64,000 nt of DNA from Filobasidium wieringae (taxonomy: Eukaryota; Basidiomycota; Tremellomycetes; Filobasidiales; Filobasidiaceae): positions 372,001 through 436,000 of the forward strand of contig BCIV01000011.1 of the NCBI GenBank assembly GCA_001600055.1. Reading direction: 5' to 3'. This document shows, piece after piece, positions 23,227 through 34,139 of this stretch (positions are counted from its first letter, which is position 1; every line of letters begins with the position of its first letter). A model generated the notes under the pieces. The model was not told the origin of the DNA and ran no database searches. It worked only from the letters and a program-made list of their open reading frames with translations. Both the position numbers and the translations under genes were made by a program.

Positions 23227-25464
23227 ATGGTACCGTTCCCTCAGCCACGCCCATCGAGACCTCCAGCGTTATCGCCACGGAGTTCAAGCGACTTGGCTGC
23301 AGAATCTTCAGATATAGGATGGCCGAAAGAACTCCCCCCTCTCCCGGTGACGCCGATGACGATGCCATTACCATACGAACCTGGGGAGACCTCTCAGGAC
23401 AGTAGCAGAATAGGTAAGGGGATAAATTGGTGGTGGAAGAAAGGGGAGCGGCAACACCAAGACGCCAGTGCGAAGAAAGGCAGGGAAGGAAGTTCCAGGA
23501 CATCGTATCGTATCGACGACCTGAGCTCGAGCTTTCAACGACTGGACACAAGTGAGGATACAACAAAAGGAAAACATTGCCAGATTGAAAGAAGAGACAG
23601 GCAGCGGTCCGACAATCAAAGTCATGATCGGTCAGAATCGCAATCAGCTCAACCACATCATTTGAGTAGAAGACGGTCTCCTCCTCCACCGCCAATCCCA
23701 CCTCGGCCTATCTCGCTCGACGATTCGTACAACAGGATTCGGAATTCCCTCCCGCCTGTTGGCTATAACGTTTCCTCTTCGCCAAGACTACACCGGACAT
23801 ACGATCCTCCTCCGTTGCAGGTCCCTGATCCTCCTCTTCCAAGACCGCTTCCTCATTCCGTTTCAACCGGCGCTCTATATCATCCAGCGGATTCATCCAC
23901 AGTCTCATACGAGCGATTGTCCAGCTATCCAGTCGATTCGTGTCAAGGGAACTATTACGGGGAATACCGCCATGAACATCGCTTACCTCACGCTCACACT
24001 GTTCCTAATCTCGCTCAAGCCGCTAGAACAGCAGAATCGCACTACTCGAACTGGCAGGCGCCTTCAGCTCCTTTTCAGTCGTCCTTGCAGCCTTCGCACA
24101 GGACCAACTTCTATTCGCCCCAAATCTCACATGCGCACTCGCACAACACAAAGTCGAATCCCATTCTCGTTCGGCCGCCCGTCACACTAGCCTCCAAGCC
24201 CGCTACTTCGATATCCCACGGTTCACAATCCGTTCGGAAGACTCCTCAGCCTGTTGCGAGCCCGACTGCAGGTTCGCAGCAGTGTTCAGGATATACGAAA
24301 ATGGGCAAACGTTGCAAACGGATGGTCCGAGCTGCAGCACCCTATGCAGTACTGCATCAAGGTCAGATCCAGGTGACAAACAGTCTTCAGTCCGCTATGA
24401 GCAAAGGGTATCTTGACCATCATCGATCCGGACCTGCAGGTTCCAGTTTTGACGCTCAAATAGGGGAAGACAGTCCCATCGCGGAACCTAGGTACTGTAA
24501 AGATCACGTCAAGCAGATTTGCGAGGCCGAAGGGTTTTACTGGAAAGGGAACAGAAGGGATAAGTGGATTAGGTTTGCGGATTGGATTTCGGAAGATCTG
24601 GAAGAGCAGAGCAAGGTACTGTTGCGTTTGACGATGGAGAGTGCCCTCACAAGCAAGGTAAGTGAGATTCCAGGATGTTTGCCAAGCGATATGCTTACTC
24701 ACGCTGTTGCATAGGAGAGTCCCGGTTTCATATATGCCTACGAACTAAGAGGTGGGTTGACCAGAGCTCCTGGTTTGGGACATCATGTCTAACCTGTATA
24801 GACAGATCTGCAAACGAGCAGCACCGCTTACTACAAAGTGGGCAGGACAGACAACGTACCGCGGAGGATTGATGAATGGAAGAAACGTGAGCCATTCGTG
24901 AAACCTAATCAAGTCCGACGGTTTCTCACAGCTGTGGAAGCTAGGTTGCGCATCTCATCTACCTACTCTACGGGACGTGTTCCCGCTTGCTCATATAGAT
25001 GGTCCAGGCCAGTCGATGCTCCCTGGAGCGATGCAAGGGGGTCTGGGTACGGACAGTCAGTCCATCGGAAGAAGACCTTGTCAAGCGGTCAAGAGGCTCG
25101 AGCGTGGGTGTCTGAGACCCAGCCACCTGCATACGAACTTCGCTTATGGTACATACATGGAAACGAAAATAGGTCTTATTCATATAGAACTCGCTGCCCG
25201 ATCGGCTACAAGCGCGATCGAAGGCGTCTCCAGTCGAAAATACGCTTGTCCGGACTGTCAAACAATGCATCAGGTGCGTGAAAGATCGTGATGATTCTTT
25301 GAACTCCATTTATCTGACGACCAAGTTTACAGGAGATATTCCCGATCAAGAGAATCCCTTTCAACTCGCACGAGCCAAACGCCGGAGGATGGGAATACGA
25401 GCAAATCGTCAAGCTGGTTATAGAACGATGGGAAGCTTTCCTTAGGGAGATCATGGATGATTGA
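23227..25464 (+). CDS. T5orf172 (DUF1766, Mug113-type) domain protein with a long disordered N-terminus
   Basis: Exons 23227-24657, 24715-24751, 24806-24886, 24945-25273 and 25333-25464 give 669 residues. Residues 1-360 are Pro/Ser/Arg-rich and disordered. A Cys/His-containing segment follows (CSGYTKMGKRCKRMV ... RYCKDHV), likely zinc-binding. The C-terminal T5orf172 domain, related to the GIY-YIG nuclease fold, reads GFIYAYELRDL...YYKVGRTDNVPRRIDEWKK and continues RCASHLPTLRDVFP. A CPDCQTMHQEIF pair of cysteines lies near the end. Exon 4 is placed at acceptor 24944 because only that join restores the family sequence; the nearer CAG at 24929-24931 puts the frame out. The S. pombe relative mug113 is upregulated in meiosis; molecular activity is unproven. 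Confidence 0.87.
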
Positions 25465-25587
25465 TTCGATCAGTGCGACACCATCCTCTCCCCGCGTCAG
25501 CACTGTTTGTTCTCGCATGTATGCGTATATATCGCTGGTACATCCTCTTTTTGTGTTGTACATGTCGTACCGCTCTCCCATTTATGA

Positions 25588-26762
25588 TCACAAAGCATCG
25601 GCAGGAACGACCACGACCGACATGCTCCATTCTGGTTTCAATTTGAAGCCGTCCAGACTGTTTTGAGCGAGAGTGGCCTGTTGTAACGAAGAATACACGA
25701 TAGAGGCTGATCGAGTTGGGGTGGAGCCGGTGGGAAGGAGCGTGATGGATTGGTACCCTGCATACCTGGGTGCATAAACGGAGATAGTACGTTAAGATAA
25801 AGGGATCGATGATTCGAAGACGGCAAAACGGGCTTACTGTTCGAATAGATTGGCCAGGGCTTCTTCGGTTGCCTCTTGAGGCAAGTTGGACGCCAACAAT
25901 ATAGTCGGTACATTTGGACCTGATGAGGCGGCAGCGACAGGTGCAGCTACGTAGATTTGACAGGTCTATCAGACCAATCCATGTGCCAAAGAAAACTAGT
26001 ACGGCTATCGGGACTGACCATCATCCTCATCCTCGTCCATCTCCATCTCCTCGTCATCGTCCTGATCAACCTTCCTCCTCTTCCCACCTCCTTCTTCCTC
26101 CCCGTCCATTCCCTCCCTCTCCCTCTTTCCCTTTCCTTCCTCCTCTTCCTGTCTCTCCTTCTCGAGTTCTTCGTACTCCTGCTCTGCTCGGGAGGCAGTG
26201 ACGATCTGATTCTTCTTGGCTTTGTTATAGTTGGAACTAGGGTCATCCATAGAGGGATCTTTCAATCGAAGAGTGGCAGTCGAGGGGGTCTTGGCATAGT
26301 CGATTCGCTAGATCAGAATGGAGGACAAGAGCAAGTCAATTTCGTGTTAACGGATTCGGACGTTCAGACGGGAGATTGACTAATGCTCGGCCATAGAACT
26401 CCTCCCCGATCAACGCTCGTAAAGCAGCAGTCGCACTGGCTTGTTCCTCGAATACTACGAAAGCCTGACCTCGATCCTTGTTCCCCTTTTTGGCGATGAT
26501 ATCGATCCTATAAACCGGTCCATTAGACAGGTGGATTGAATTAGCTCGCTCATCGCCTGAAATCAAGGAGTTTCACTCACACTTTCCCATATGGGGTGAA
26601 GAGAGCGTAAAGTTGTTTTCTCAGCTCTGTCGATACAGTCATCATATTAGAAAAAGGTACTACTGTAGATTCGAACCGCTCGGACTGACCGATTTTCTTG
26701 ATTTTGGACTCGATGTTGTTGACGTACAACGTCGGGTTTGGCTGGTTTGTTTCCCGAGACAT
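25588..26762 (-). CDS. U1A/U2B''-type spliceosomal RNA-binding protein (two RRMs)
   Basis: An snRNP protein binding U1 and/or U2 snRNA stem-loops. Exons from the 5' end: 26690-26762, 26581-26626, 26381-26507, 26019-26307, 25838-25946 and 25588-25765; 273 residues. RRM1 (about 10-90) has RNP2 TLYVNNI and RNP1 RGQAFVVF plus the GRALRIDYAKT ending typical of the SNF/U1A/U2B'' family. A long Lys/Glu/Asp-rich linker follows (about residues 110-175). RRM2 has PTILLASNLP and a C-terminal ending VVVVPADAL. U1A and U2B'' cannot be told apart here; many fungi have one SNF-like protein serving both. The gene converges on the T5orf172 gene, with the two stop codons about 125 bases apart. Confidence 0.9.
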
Positions 26763-27689
26763 GGTGATTGTGAGGAACGAATGCTGTACAGGGGGAGTGT
26801 GTAACTGTTCAATTGGTGAGTCGCCTTCCAGGAGGCCGAGATGGTCTGCACGATGATGATATCGAGCAAGATAGTCACAAAGGTGGTACTATCCTACTCG
26901 CCAACTCGATGCGTGCGTCAGTCATTTCTGAGGCTTCATTTGTTTACACTTCGGAAAGTTGGAGAGATCTCAACGTGTAAACATCGCCAGCGCAGCACGT
27001 TCACTTCCCCTTTCTCCTCCTGCGAGAGGGCGAAGGTTCTCTTCCAGATACGAGATATGCAGCTGGAGTGCACCATCTGCTGGGACCGTACATCCATTAT
27101 CATACCTCGTATCCCTGATCCATTGGGCAGAAAGGAAACCATTACACCCCGCACTAATCAGGAGACAAAGTTTAGAAATTCCCCGCGAGCGCGTCGCGGC
27201 ATCACCTCGCTCTCTCCGTTTCCTACTCGCTGCCTGTTCTTGTGAATTGCAGTGATCTGATACCTGTAGTACTTTTGCTGTGTATATAAATCTCAATAGT
27301 GTACCATATCGCCCATTCTGATCAACATAGAAGGCGATCGATCGTCCGATTTAGAACCGTGTGTTACCCCGGGTGCTTATTTCCACGTTCTCTGGATGGA
27401 GAGGAGGAATACCTCAAAAAGCGATAGACAACAAATCCAACAAAGTTCCGAAAGAGATACTGGCAGAAATATAGAGACGTCTGCCTTGTTCGTGACATAT
27501 ACAGGAGACCCACTTACTAGGATCAAAGTATCGAGATCTTATCGTTCATAGCAATTGAACACCGCAAAAAAAACAAGTCCTGGACATCACTCAACAATCT
27601 TTAACGACCTACAGCTACAACAAATACACCCTTATACATACACTCACATAGGCGACTGGCATACGCTTTGACCCACCTTCTTATCCATC
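26763..27689. other. divergent promoter region between the U1A-like gene and LAG1
   Basis: About 930 bases separate two genes that point away from each other. Overlapping short frames on both strands lack family features. Nothing else is recognised. Confidence 0.5.
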
Positions 27690-29338
27690 ATGCAATCATA
27701 CTACACTTCCGCACATACTATCCTCAACCAACTCTCAGCAATGGACGCTGAATCGCTACGCCCGTTCCTACCTGAACCTATACATCCTTTCGTCTTGCTC
27801 TCCTACCCCATAAGATCCGGACAGGTATCTGGATTGGGATCGACTCAAGTCAATGGAACGAATGAGATCGGGGTAGGCGGGATAGTAGCGGCCGTCCGTA
27901 CGGCTTATGGAAAAGCTCTAACGGGGAGCGTATCGGCTCCCTCCCCATCAACATCACATTCCTCTCGTTCCTCTACATCCTCATCCTCGACGCTCCCCTC
28001 ATCATCGTCACTGTTTTATGCAAAAGGCCCCAACGATATCCTCTTCGTCATCTTCTGGTCAATCGCTTTCACCGTGCTTAGGGAAGCACTGATGAGATTA
28101 GCTTACCGACCTTTCGCTTCTTGGTACCTAGCCAAGTTGGACAAGAAGGGTTGGGAGAAGGACGCGCTGGCAACCACGGGGGATTCGAGCTCGTTAGCGG
28201 GATCGAAGATGAATGGAGGTGTAAATGGTGCTGAGGAGTCGAGAGGGAACGAGCTTTCGAGAAAGGAGAAAAGAGTGAGGGAAAGGGTCGTTGTGAGGTT
28301 CGCGGAACAGGCTTGGACGTTTTCCTACTATACCGTCTTCTGGTCTCTAGGATTTGTAGGTTTTGTTCCGCAGGAGGTCTTGGTCGGGCCGAAAGCTGAC
28401 TGGACTCTTTTGTGGTAATCACAGTACATCCTAAGCCAAGTTCCCATGAACCCATTCTCTTCTCAATATCTCTGGCAAGCCTACCCCCATACCCCTCTTT
28501 CTCCCTTAACGAAATTCTACTACCTGGCACAATTAGGATTCTGGTTTCACCAACTCGTGATCTTCAACCTAGAAGCGAGGAGGAAGGACTATTGGCAAAT
28601 GTTGGCTCATCATTTCATCACCATCGCTTTGGTTGTTGGAAGCTATTGGGCGAATTACACGAGGGTCGGGTCGGTTATCTTGGTCTTGATGGATTTCTGT
28701 GACATTTGGTTGCCTGTGAGTAGTAGATCGAGGACACGCTTGAGGGCGAAACGGTATTGAATCATCATCTTGGATGACAGCTAGCAAAACTATTCCGATA
28801 CTTGAGAATCTCTCTCCTAACGGATATAACCTTCGTCGTCTTCCTTCTATCCTGGCTGATCACTCGTCAGATTGGATTCTCCCTCGTAACCCTTTCCTGC
28901 ATCTTCCGAGCTCCTAAAATGTTGCCATGGGAATGGGCTCCGCAAAAGGGGATGTACGTCAACACTTGGGTCGTTGGTGGATTCTCGGTTCTACTTGTGG
29001 TACTGGTGGTGATGAACTGTATCTGGTTTGGGATGGCTTGTAATGTCGCATGGAGGGTGGTCATGGGTCTAGGAGCGGAGGATACCAGGAGTGACGACGA
29101 AGGGTGAGCCTTGATCAAGTCCAAGCGTCAGAGGACAGAAAGCTCACTCGTTCGCTTCCTTCACAGCGATCTTCCTGAAACGGACGCAGAGACAACAGAT
29201 GGAGTGAGGGGCGATTTGATTTCCAGTAAAGGGACGGACGAAGTTCATCCGCATCGTAAACGACGGACGGAATCCATCGACCTCAAGACAAAGACGATCG
29301 ACAGCAAGCACCCGATAGAGAAGAATGAGAAACGGTAA
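27690..29338 (+). CDS. LAG1: ceramide synthase (LAG1/LAC1 family, TLC domain)
   Basis: An ER multi-pass enzyme that N-acylates sphingoid bases to make ceramide. Exons 27690-28355, 28425-28715, 28781-29103 and 29167-29338 give 483 residues. The TLC domain spans roughly residues 195-430. It holds the Lag1 motif: KDYWQMLAHHFITI (catalytic-type His pair about residues 284-285) and SVILVLMDFCDIWLPLAKLF with two conserved Asp. At least six hydrophobic segments are visible. A Ser-rich insert (about 90-110) lies before the first strong membrane segment. The C-terminal tail is acidic and then Lys/Arg-rich, as in ER-retained family members. Fungi often have more than one ceramide synthase; which acyl-chain class this one serves is not decidable here. 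Confidence 0.94.
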
Positions 29339-29728
29339 TTCCGTTCACGCAGGATTGAGGGTTTCTATCAGGGTTATCTAGCATTTGTTTCTTACTTGAG
29401 GAGAGTCCGAGGTGTACTTGTTTCACACATACATACATTCATTTACTGGTCAAGAGTATCTGAGTGACCTGAAGTGAACTGGTTGATACGGACATGAAAC
29501 TAGCATCAAGTCCGAGACTTCGCTTGTGGTTAGTTCCGGAAGTGAAACTGTGATTATGTCTCGGTACCTGAATCGGATGCAATTGTGTCAACTTGCGGGT
29601 TTCCAAATAGTTCGTTCATCTACTTTGAATCGCTGTGATCCGTCGAAAACCGTCACAGCAGTGTCCAGTCCCTCGCCTTACAAGTCTGCATCTACTCCTC
29701 CTCTCTCTACGGATATCATTCCTTAGGC
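29339..29728. other. intergenic between LAG1 and the transporter gene
   Basis: 3' flank of LAG1 and leader of the next plus-strand gene. No other feature is recognised. Confidence 0.5.
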
Positions 29729-31783
29729 ATGTCACGCAATAACGGGTTTCCCCTCTCCGGATCGGTACCAAGAACGGGTTCTCCCTCCCCGTATTCGTCA
29801 AGCAATTCTATCGCTTCGTTTTTTGGTAAACAACAGGAGCAACATCGCCGTAGTCCGACTCCTGGTGAAAAAGAACAGAACGGGTTCGACCTTGAGAAAG
29901 GTGGGTTGTTGAGTGGGAAAGACGGAGTTGATTTGAGGACGAACACTGTATGTTGGCAACTCTCTCCTCGCAACCTCTGAAGGGTGTGACATCCGCTGCG
30001 CTGTCAATCATACTGAATGAATCTGTCTGTGGCTTTGTGCAGTCTATCGAACAAGATCTCAAAGCTAGTGTACCTATAACTACAAGCCAGACAGTGAAAG
30101 GCGAGAACAAGAAAAGAGCATTGTCTGCTACCATTATCGGTGGGTTATAGAGTCCAAATTTCAAATTTTAAATCAAGATCTCACAATATCTTCGCTGCAT
30201 GATAGTCCCTATCTGGATCACTCTTAGTGCAGGAGTTATCGTCTTCAACAGTGAGTCGTATCTGTTCTATCATATCCGCATGATCTGGTTTGACTCGGCA
30301 CGTTTCCTTTTTACCAGAATGGCTCTACTCGACCGCAGGGTTCCCATACGTGAGAGACATAGGCCACTTCGTGTCATTCCTTCTCGTTGTTGACTGCTTC
30401 TCTTTGCATCATCCAGCCGGTGTTTTTGACTTCTTATCATCTAGGAGCAGCTGTAAGCAATCTGAAGGCCTCAATCAATCCGAACCAGCCCTTAACTGAC
30501 AAGCCTGTATCGCGTCTACACAAAAGGCTATCGGAACAAGATTGCTTCGAATGTTTACGCCTCTAATGAATGGGTTGGATACGATTGATATGACCGTATG
30601 TCCCTCTCATTTTCCTCCCTGAAAGGCTGGCTCGATGATTGATATACGACCAAATAGAGGGATAAATATATCAGAAACATCGTTCCTATCGGCATCTTAT
30701 TCTCTGGAAGCTTGATCTTATCCAATATGGCCTATCTCACGTCAGTCTTTCCTTGCTATATGAGTGGTAAGAGGCCGCTAGCTTATCATGCATATGTCTC
30801 GGTGGGATACAGATTGTCGGTCTCGTTCATTCAGATGTTGAAGGCTTTCCATCCTGTAGCGATCTTATTGATCTCTGCTACATTCAAAATCCAGAGTGAG
30901 TCGTGACCGATGGCGTGCTTGTCCATATCAGGCGATATACTAACACATGCTTTTCATCTAGGTCTGACAAAGAGGTTGATCGTGATTGTACTGGTGAGTT
31001 CAGGACACAAATGTAGTGTAGAACCTTCGAAGCCTAAATATGGTCATACAGTGCATCTCTATCGGATGTGCCATGGCTGCGATCGGAGAACTGCAGTTCG
31101 AGTTGTTCGGATTCCTGTGTCAAGCTTCAGCTGTTATCGTGAGTTTTGACATCGAAAGCCAATCGAAGTCTTTGTGATCGACTAAGGCTGACTTATTGTA
31201 GTTCGAGTCAAGTCGGTTGGTCATGATCCAGCTACTGCTGCAAGGGCTTAAGGTAAGTTGGCGTGCCGATCCGGATCGAACAGAGTCTGATCATGCCTAA
31301 CTATCTCTCAGATGGACCCTCTCTGCTCTCTACACTACTATGCCCCAGTCTGTGCTATCATCAATGCTTGTTTCGTTCCCTTCACCGAAGGATGGGCACC
31401 TTTCTACGCGTTTGCAAAGGTTGGCTATGGAATTATGGCTCTGAACGCGCTAAACGCGTTCCTCCTGAATGTCGCGGCCGTGTTCCTGATCGGTGCTGCT
31501 GGAGGTCTTGTCCTGACTTTGGGTAAGTGGATAGGCACGAGATGATTCAGAGATGCGTTGCTGACCGGGGTCGCAATCTCAGCGGGTGTGTTCAAGGATA
31601 TTCTACTCATCTCGGCTAGTACTCTGTTCTTCGGATCGATTATCACTCCGCTACAAATCGTTGGTACGTAACTCTAGGCGTTCTACCGTTTTCCCATCAA
31701 AAGCTGATGTTTTTTTTTTCTGATTAAAAGGTTACATCATTGCGTTGGGAGGATTGGTCTTGTTCAAGACGGCAGGCAAATAG
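29729..31783 (+). CDS. triose-phosphate/nucleotide-sugar transporter family (TPT, DMT superfamily) membrane protein
   Basis: A ten-helix-type carrier of the drug/metabolite transporter superfamily, probably in the Golgi or ER. Fourteen short exons join in phase to 392 residues: 29729-29947, 30043-30139, 30206-30250, 30318-30349, 30417-30452, 30527-30595, 30658-30740, 30813-30895, 30962-30993, 31052-31138, 31202-31252, 31312-31522, 31583-31663 and 31731-31783. After a disordered cytosolic start comes [18 protein letters not shown]...[13 protein letters not shown], the classic opening of the TPT family. [18 protein letters not shown] and a C-terminal [17 protein letters not shown] helix follow. 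The substrate is unknown. Two exons are only 32 bases long. Confidence 0.9.
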
Positions 31784-31919
31784 ATCTCAAGCGCCGAGGC
31801 GGTAGGGAGTTTGAAGTAGATGGTGTGGTGTACATGATTACAGGTGTTCATTGATATATTGTCATACATGCGTTAACTTCGGCACAGCATGCGACTTGAC
31901 CATTCGAATCCCTAGTACA

Positions 31920-33712
31920 TCAAAAGGCGGTCCGGCTTGCCCTAGGACTATTGTCTTTCAGAATCTCTCTCCAAAGGGGTGTCTGCTGCCATGAAGCTCT
32001 GCTTGATGGAGTATGAGGGCGAGATGTAGCGGACAATCCCGACAGACTCAAAGTACGGGTGCTTTCCATATCCGTGTCTGAGCCAGCAGCCGGAGTGAGA
32101 GTCACTCGTGTACCTGCCGGCCTCGTCAAGCCTGGCGGAGCCCAATTCTCAGGGAAGTCAGGGTGGATTCTCCCGAAGGGATTGTCTGTAGTTCCAGTGG
32201 ACTGATCGGCTTCAGCCTGTTCTGAGTTACATATATCGATAGGGAACTCGGGACGCTCGTACATGCCTCTCGATGCATGGGGCAAAGGGGGAATAGGCGG
32301 AATAGGAGGTACTGGTGGGGGTGTACCGAAACCGGACATAGGTCGAAACCAGGCGCCCGTCCACCTTCGCGCGAACAGACTGAGCGATTGTCGGCGCGAG
32401 TGATAAGAGCTAGAATTACTGAATCTAGACGCAAGCAAGGGGCGCTTCGAGGAGATCGCATCAATTACTACTCATAGTGTGAAGCTAACATTGTACTTAC
32501 CTCGGTATAACTTCTGACTGATTCTGGGTACTGGCTTTTCTCGCTCCCAGTAGGGCTCGAAGGCCTGAGCGTCAATGGTTGACGGCTGTCCCGCTTTGCG
32601 GCACGTTTTCTCTTCCATAACCAAGCCCAAAAGAGTAGCCCTACGACCGCACTCGCTATAAGGACACCGATAATGATTCCTGCAATCTTTCCTGCATGAC
32701 TGCGCTCCAACAAGTCGCCATTCGGTAGAGCTGCAGCTGTAGATGGTACATCGATGGGAGCACTTCTGCTTTGGCTCGCTCGCAGAGATGTTCGAGGGTA
32801 TACGGTGCCAGTCATACTTGATTGAAGGACGTTTTTACCTGAAGCTGTCTGATCAGCACTGCCTTGAGTGGCTGTTGAGACTGAGCTTCCTTGTAAGTGT
32901 AGCTGGCTGAAACTGCTTGCGTCGGCTGTGGCTACAGAAGCTACTATTGTAGAAAGCGTCGACGATGTCATTGAGGCGTCCGAATCCGAAGTCAAGGATT
33001 CAGTAAGGGAAAGGGTCGAAGAGTCAGATCCTGGAAGGAAAACATTATGATTGGCTGGAGTGAGCGAGATCGATGATCAACTTACCCATCGTCAAATCCG
33101 AATTGAGTGCCTTTTCGTTGGAAGGGACTGACGGAATGACTTGTGTAAAGGATAAGCCTGTATCACTAGAACTTGTTGGTCGGCTGCCAATAGCTTCAGT
33201 GGGACTTTGGTCGACAGTCTCACAAGCGATTATGCGTGTGTCGTAGTTGGTGCTCGTAGCCGTAGCCCAGGAGGTGATGTACGCAGTGACCGGCTCGGTG
33301 ACGGGAGTTGCAACTGCTACCCAACTGAGACAGGAGACGTCGGTTTGTCGCTTCATCATAGGTACGAAACTAGTCGACCTGGCTCGCTCGAAACGGCCTC
33401 CCCATCCACCTGCACCTCTTTCGTCCCCATTATCAAAGTTGGTCCAAAATTCGCCGCCTCCGAAACCACTGTTATCACTGCCTGTTCGCGTTATAGAGGC
33501 TGGAGTGGGGACTATGTTTTGTAACGCTGTTTTAGTTGAGAACAATAGACACGAGGACGCGCCCGGGCGCTGTGTCACGATGCTAGAAGTCAAAGCAATC
33601 GTCACCGCTTCCCTATCAAGGGGTCAGTCTGGAAACGACGCTGAGATCGGGGGCGCTGCTTCTCGACTCACGACGATGTCACAACATTAGTAATGGTGGC
33701 AACACAGGTCAT
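31920..33712 (-). CDS. single-pass membrane protein with a Ser/Thr-rich ectodomain and proline-rich tail
   Basis: I do not recognise a family. Exons from the 5' end: 33672-33712, 33086-33612, 32501-33030 and 31920-32444; 540 residues. The N-terminal ~290 residues are rich in Ser and Thr with few charges, as in O-mannosylated extracellular stalks. One strong membrane span follows (GIIIGVLIASAVVGLLFWAW, about residues 296-315), then a basic KRKR stop-transfer. The cytosolic tail holds a polyproline run PPVPPIPPIPPLP, a possible SH3 or WW ligand. The layout recalls fungal wall sensors of the Wsc/Mid2 type, but no WSC cysteine domain is seen. No clear signal peptide lies at the proposed start, so the true first exon may be further upstream; the last acceptor is also a weak match. 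Confidence 0.62.
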
Positions 33713-34139
33713 GCTGGCATGTCGTATGTCTGATCATACATTGAAGGGTATGCTTCAATCGTTACAATGCTTTGAAGTGATACTATATAAAGGGCAAGAC
33801 CAAATGCGATTCGTCGCAATCAAAGGTAACTGGGCAGATGCGCAAGGATTCGAAGTGATGTCGAACATCCTCCTTGAAGCGATCTGTCGGAAAGGACCTT
33901 GCCGACCTTTACAGCAGGGTAGCATATGATACGTTCGATTTTGACATCCTCCTTTGGCAATGTAAAGGAGGGTCTTCAATCCTGAAACGTGCGCGCCTGC
34001 AGTGTTGGAGGTCAGCTTGGCATATTGAAAGACCAGCCTATGTTCTGGCAATCATTTGCTGGAAGACGCTGGGCAACCGATACAATGAGGTACGATTGTT
34101 TGATATGGTCGATCCTTTATCCTGAGATCATTGGATTGG
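33713..34139. other. intergenic between the membrane protein and BST1
   Basis: The 3' flank of BST1 and possible 5' exon space of the Ser/Thr-rich membrane protein. Nothing else is supported. Confidence 0.45.

Noticed and set aside
24929..24931. CAG acceptor candidate before the T5orf172 exon 4
   Set aside because: It puts exon 4 out of frame. The AG at 24943-24944 restores the conserved WKKRC and DVFP sequence.
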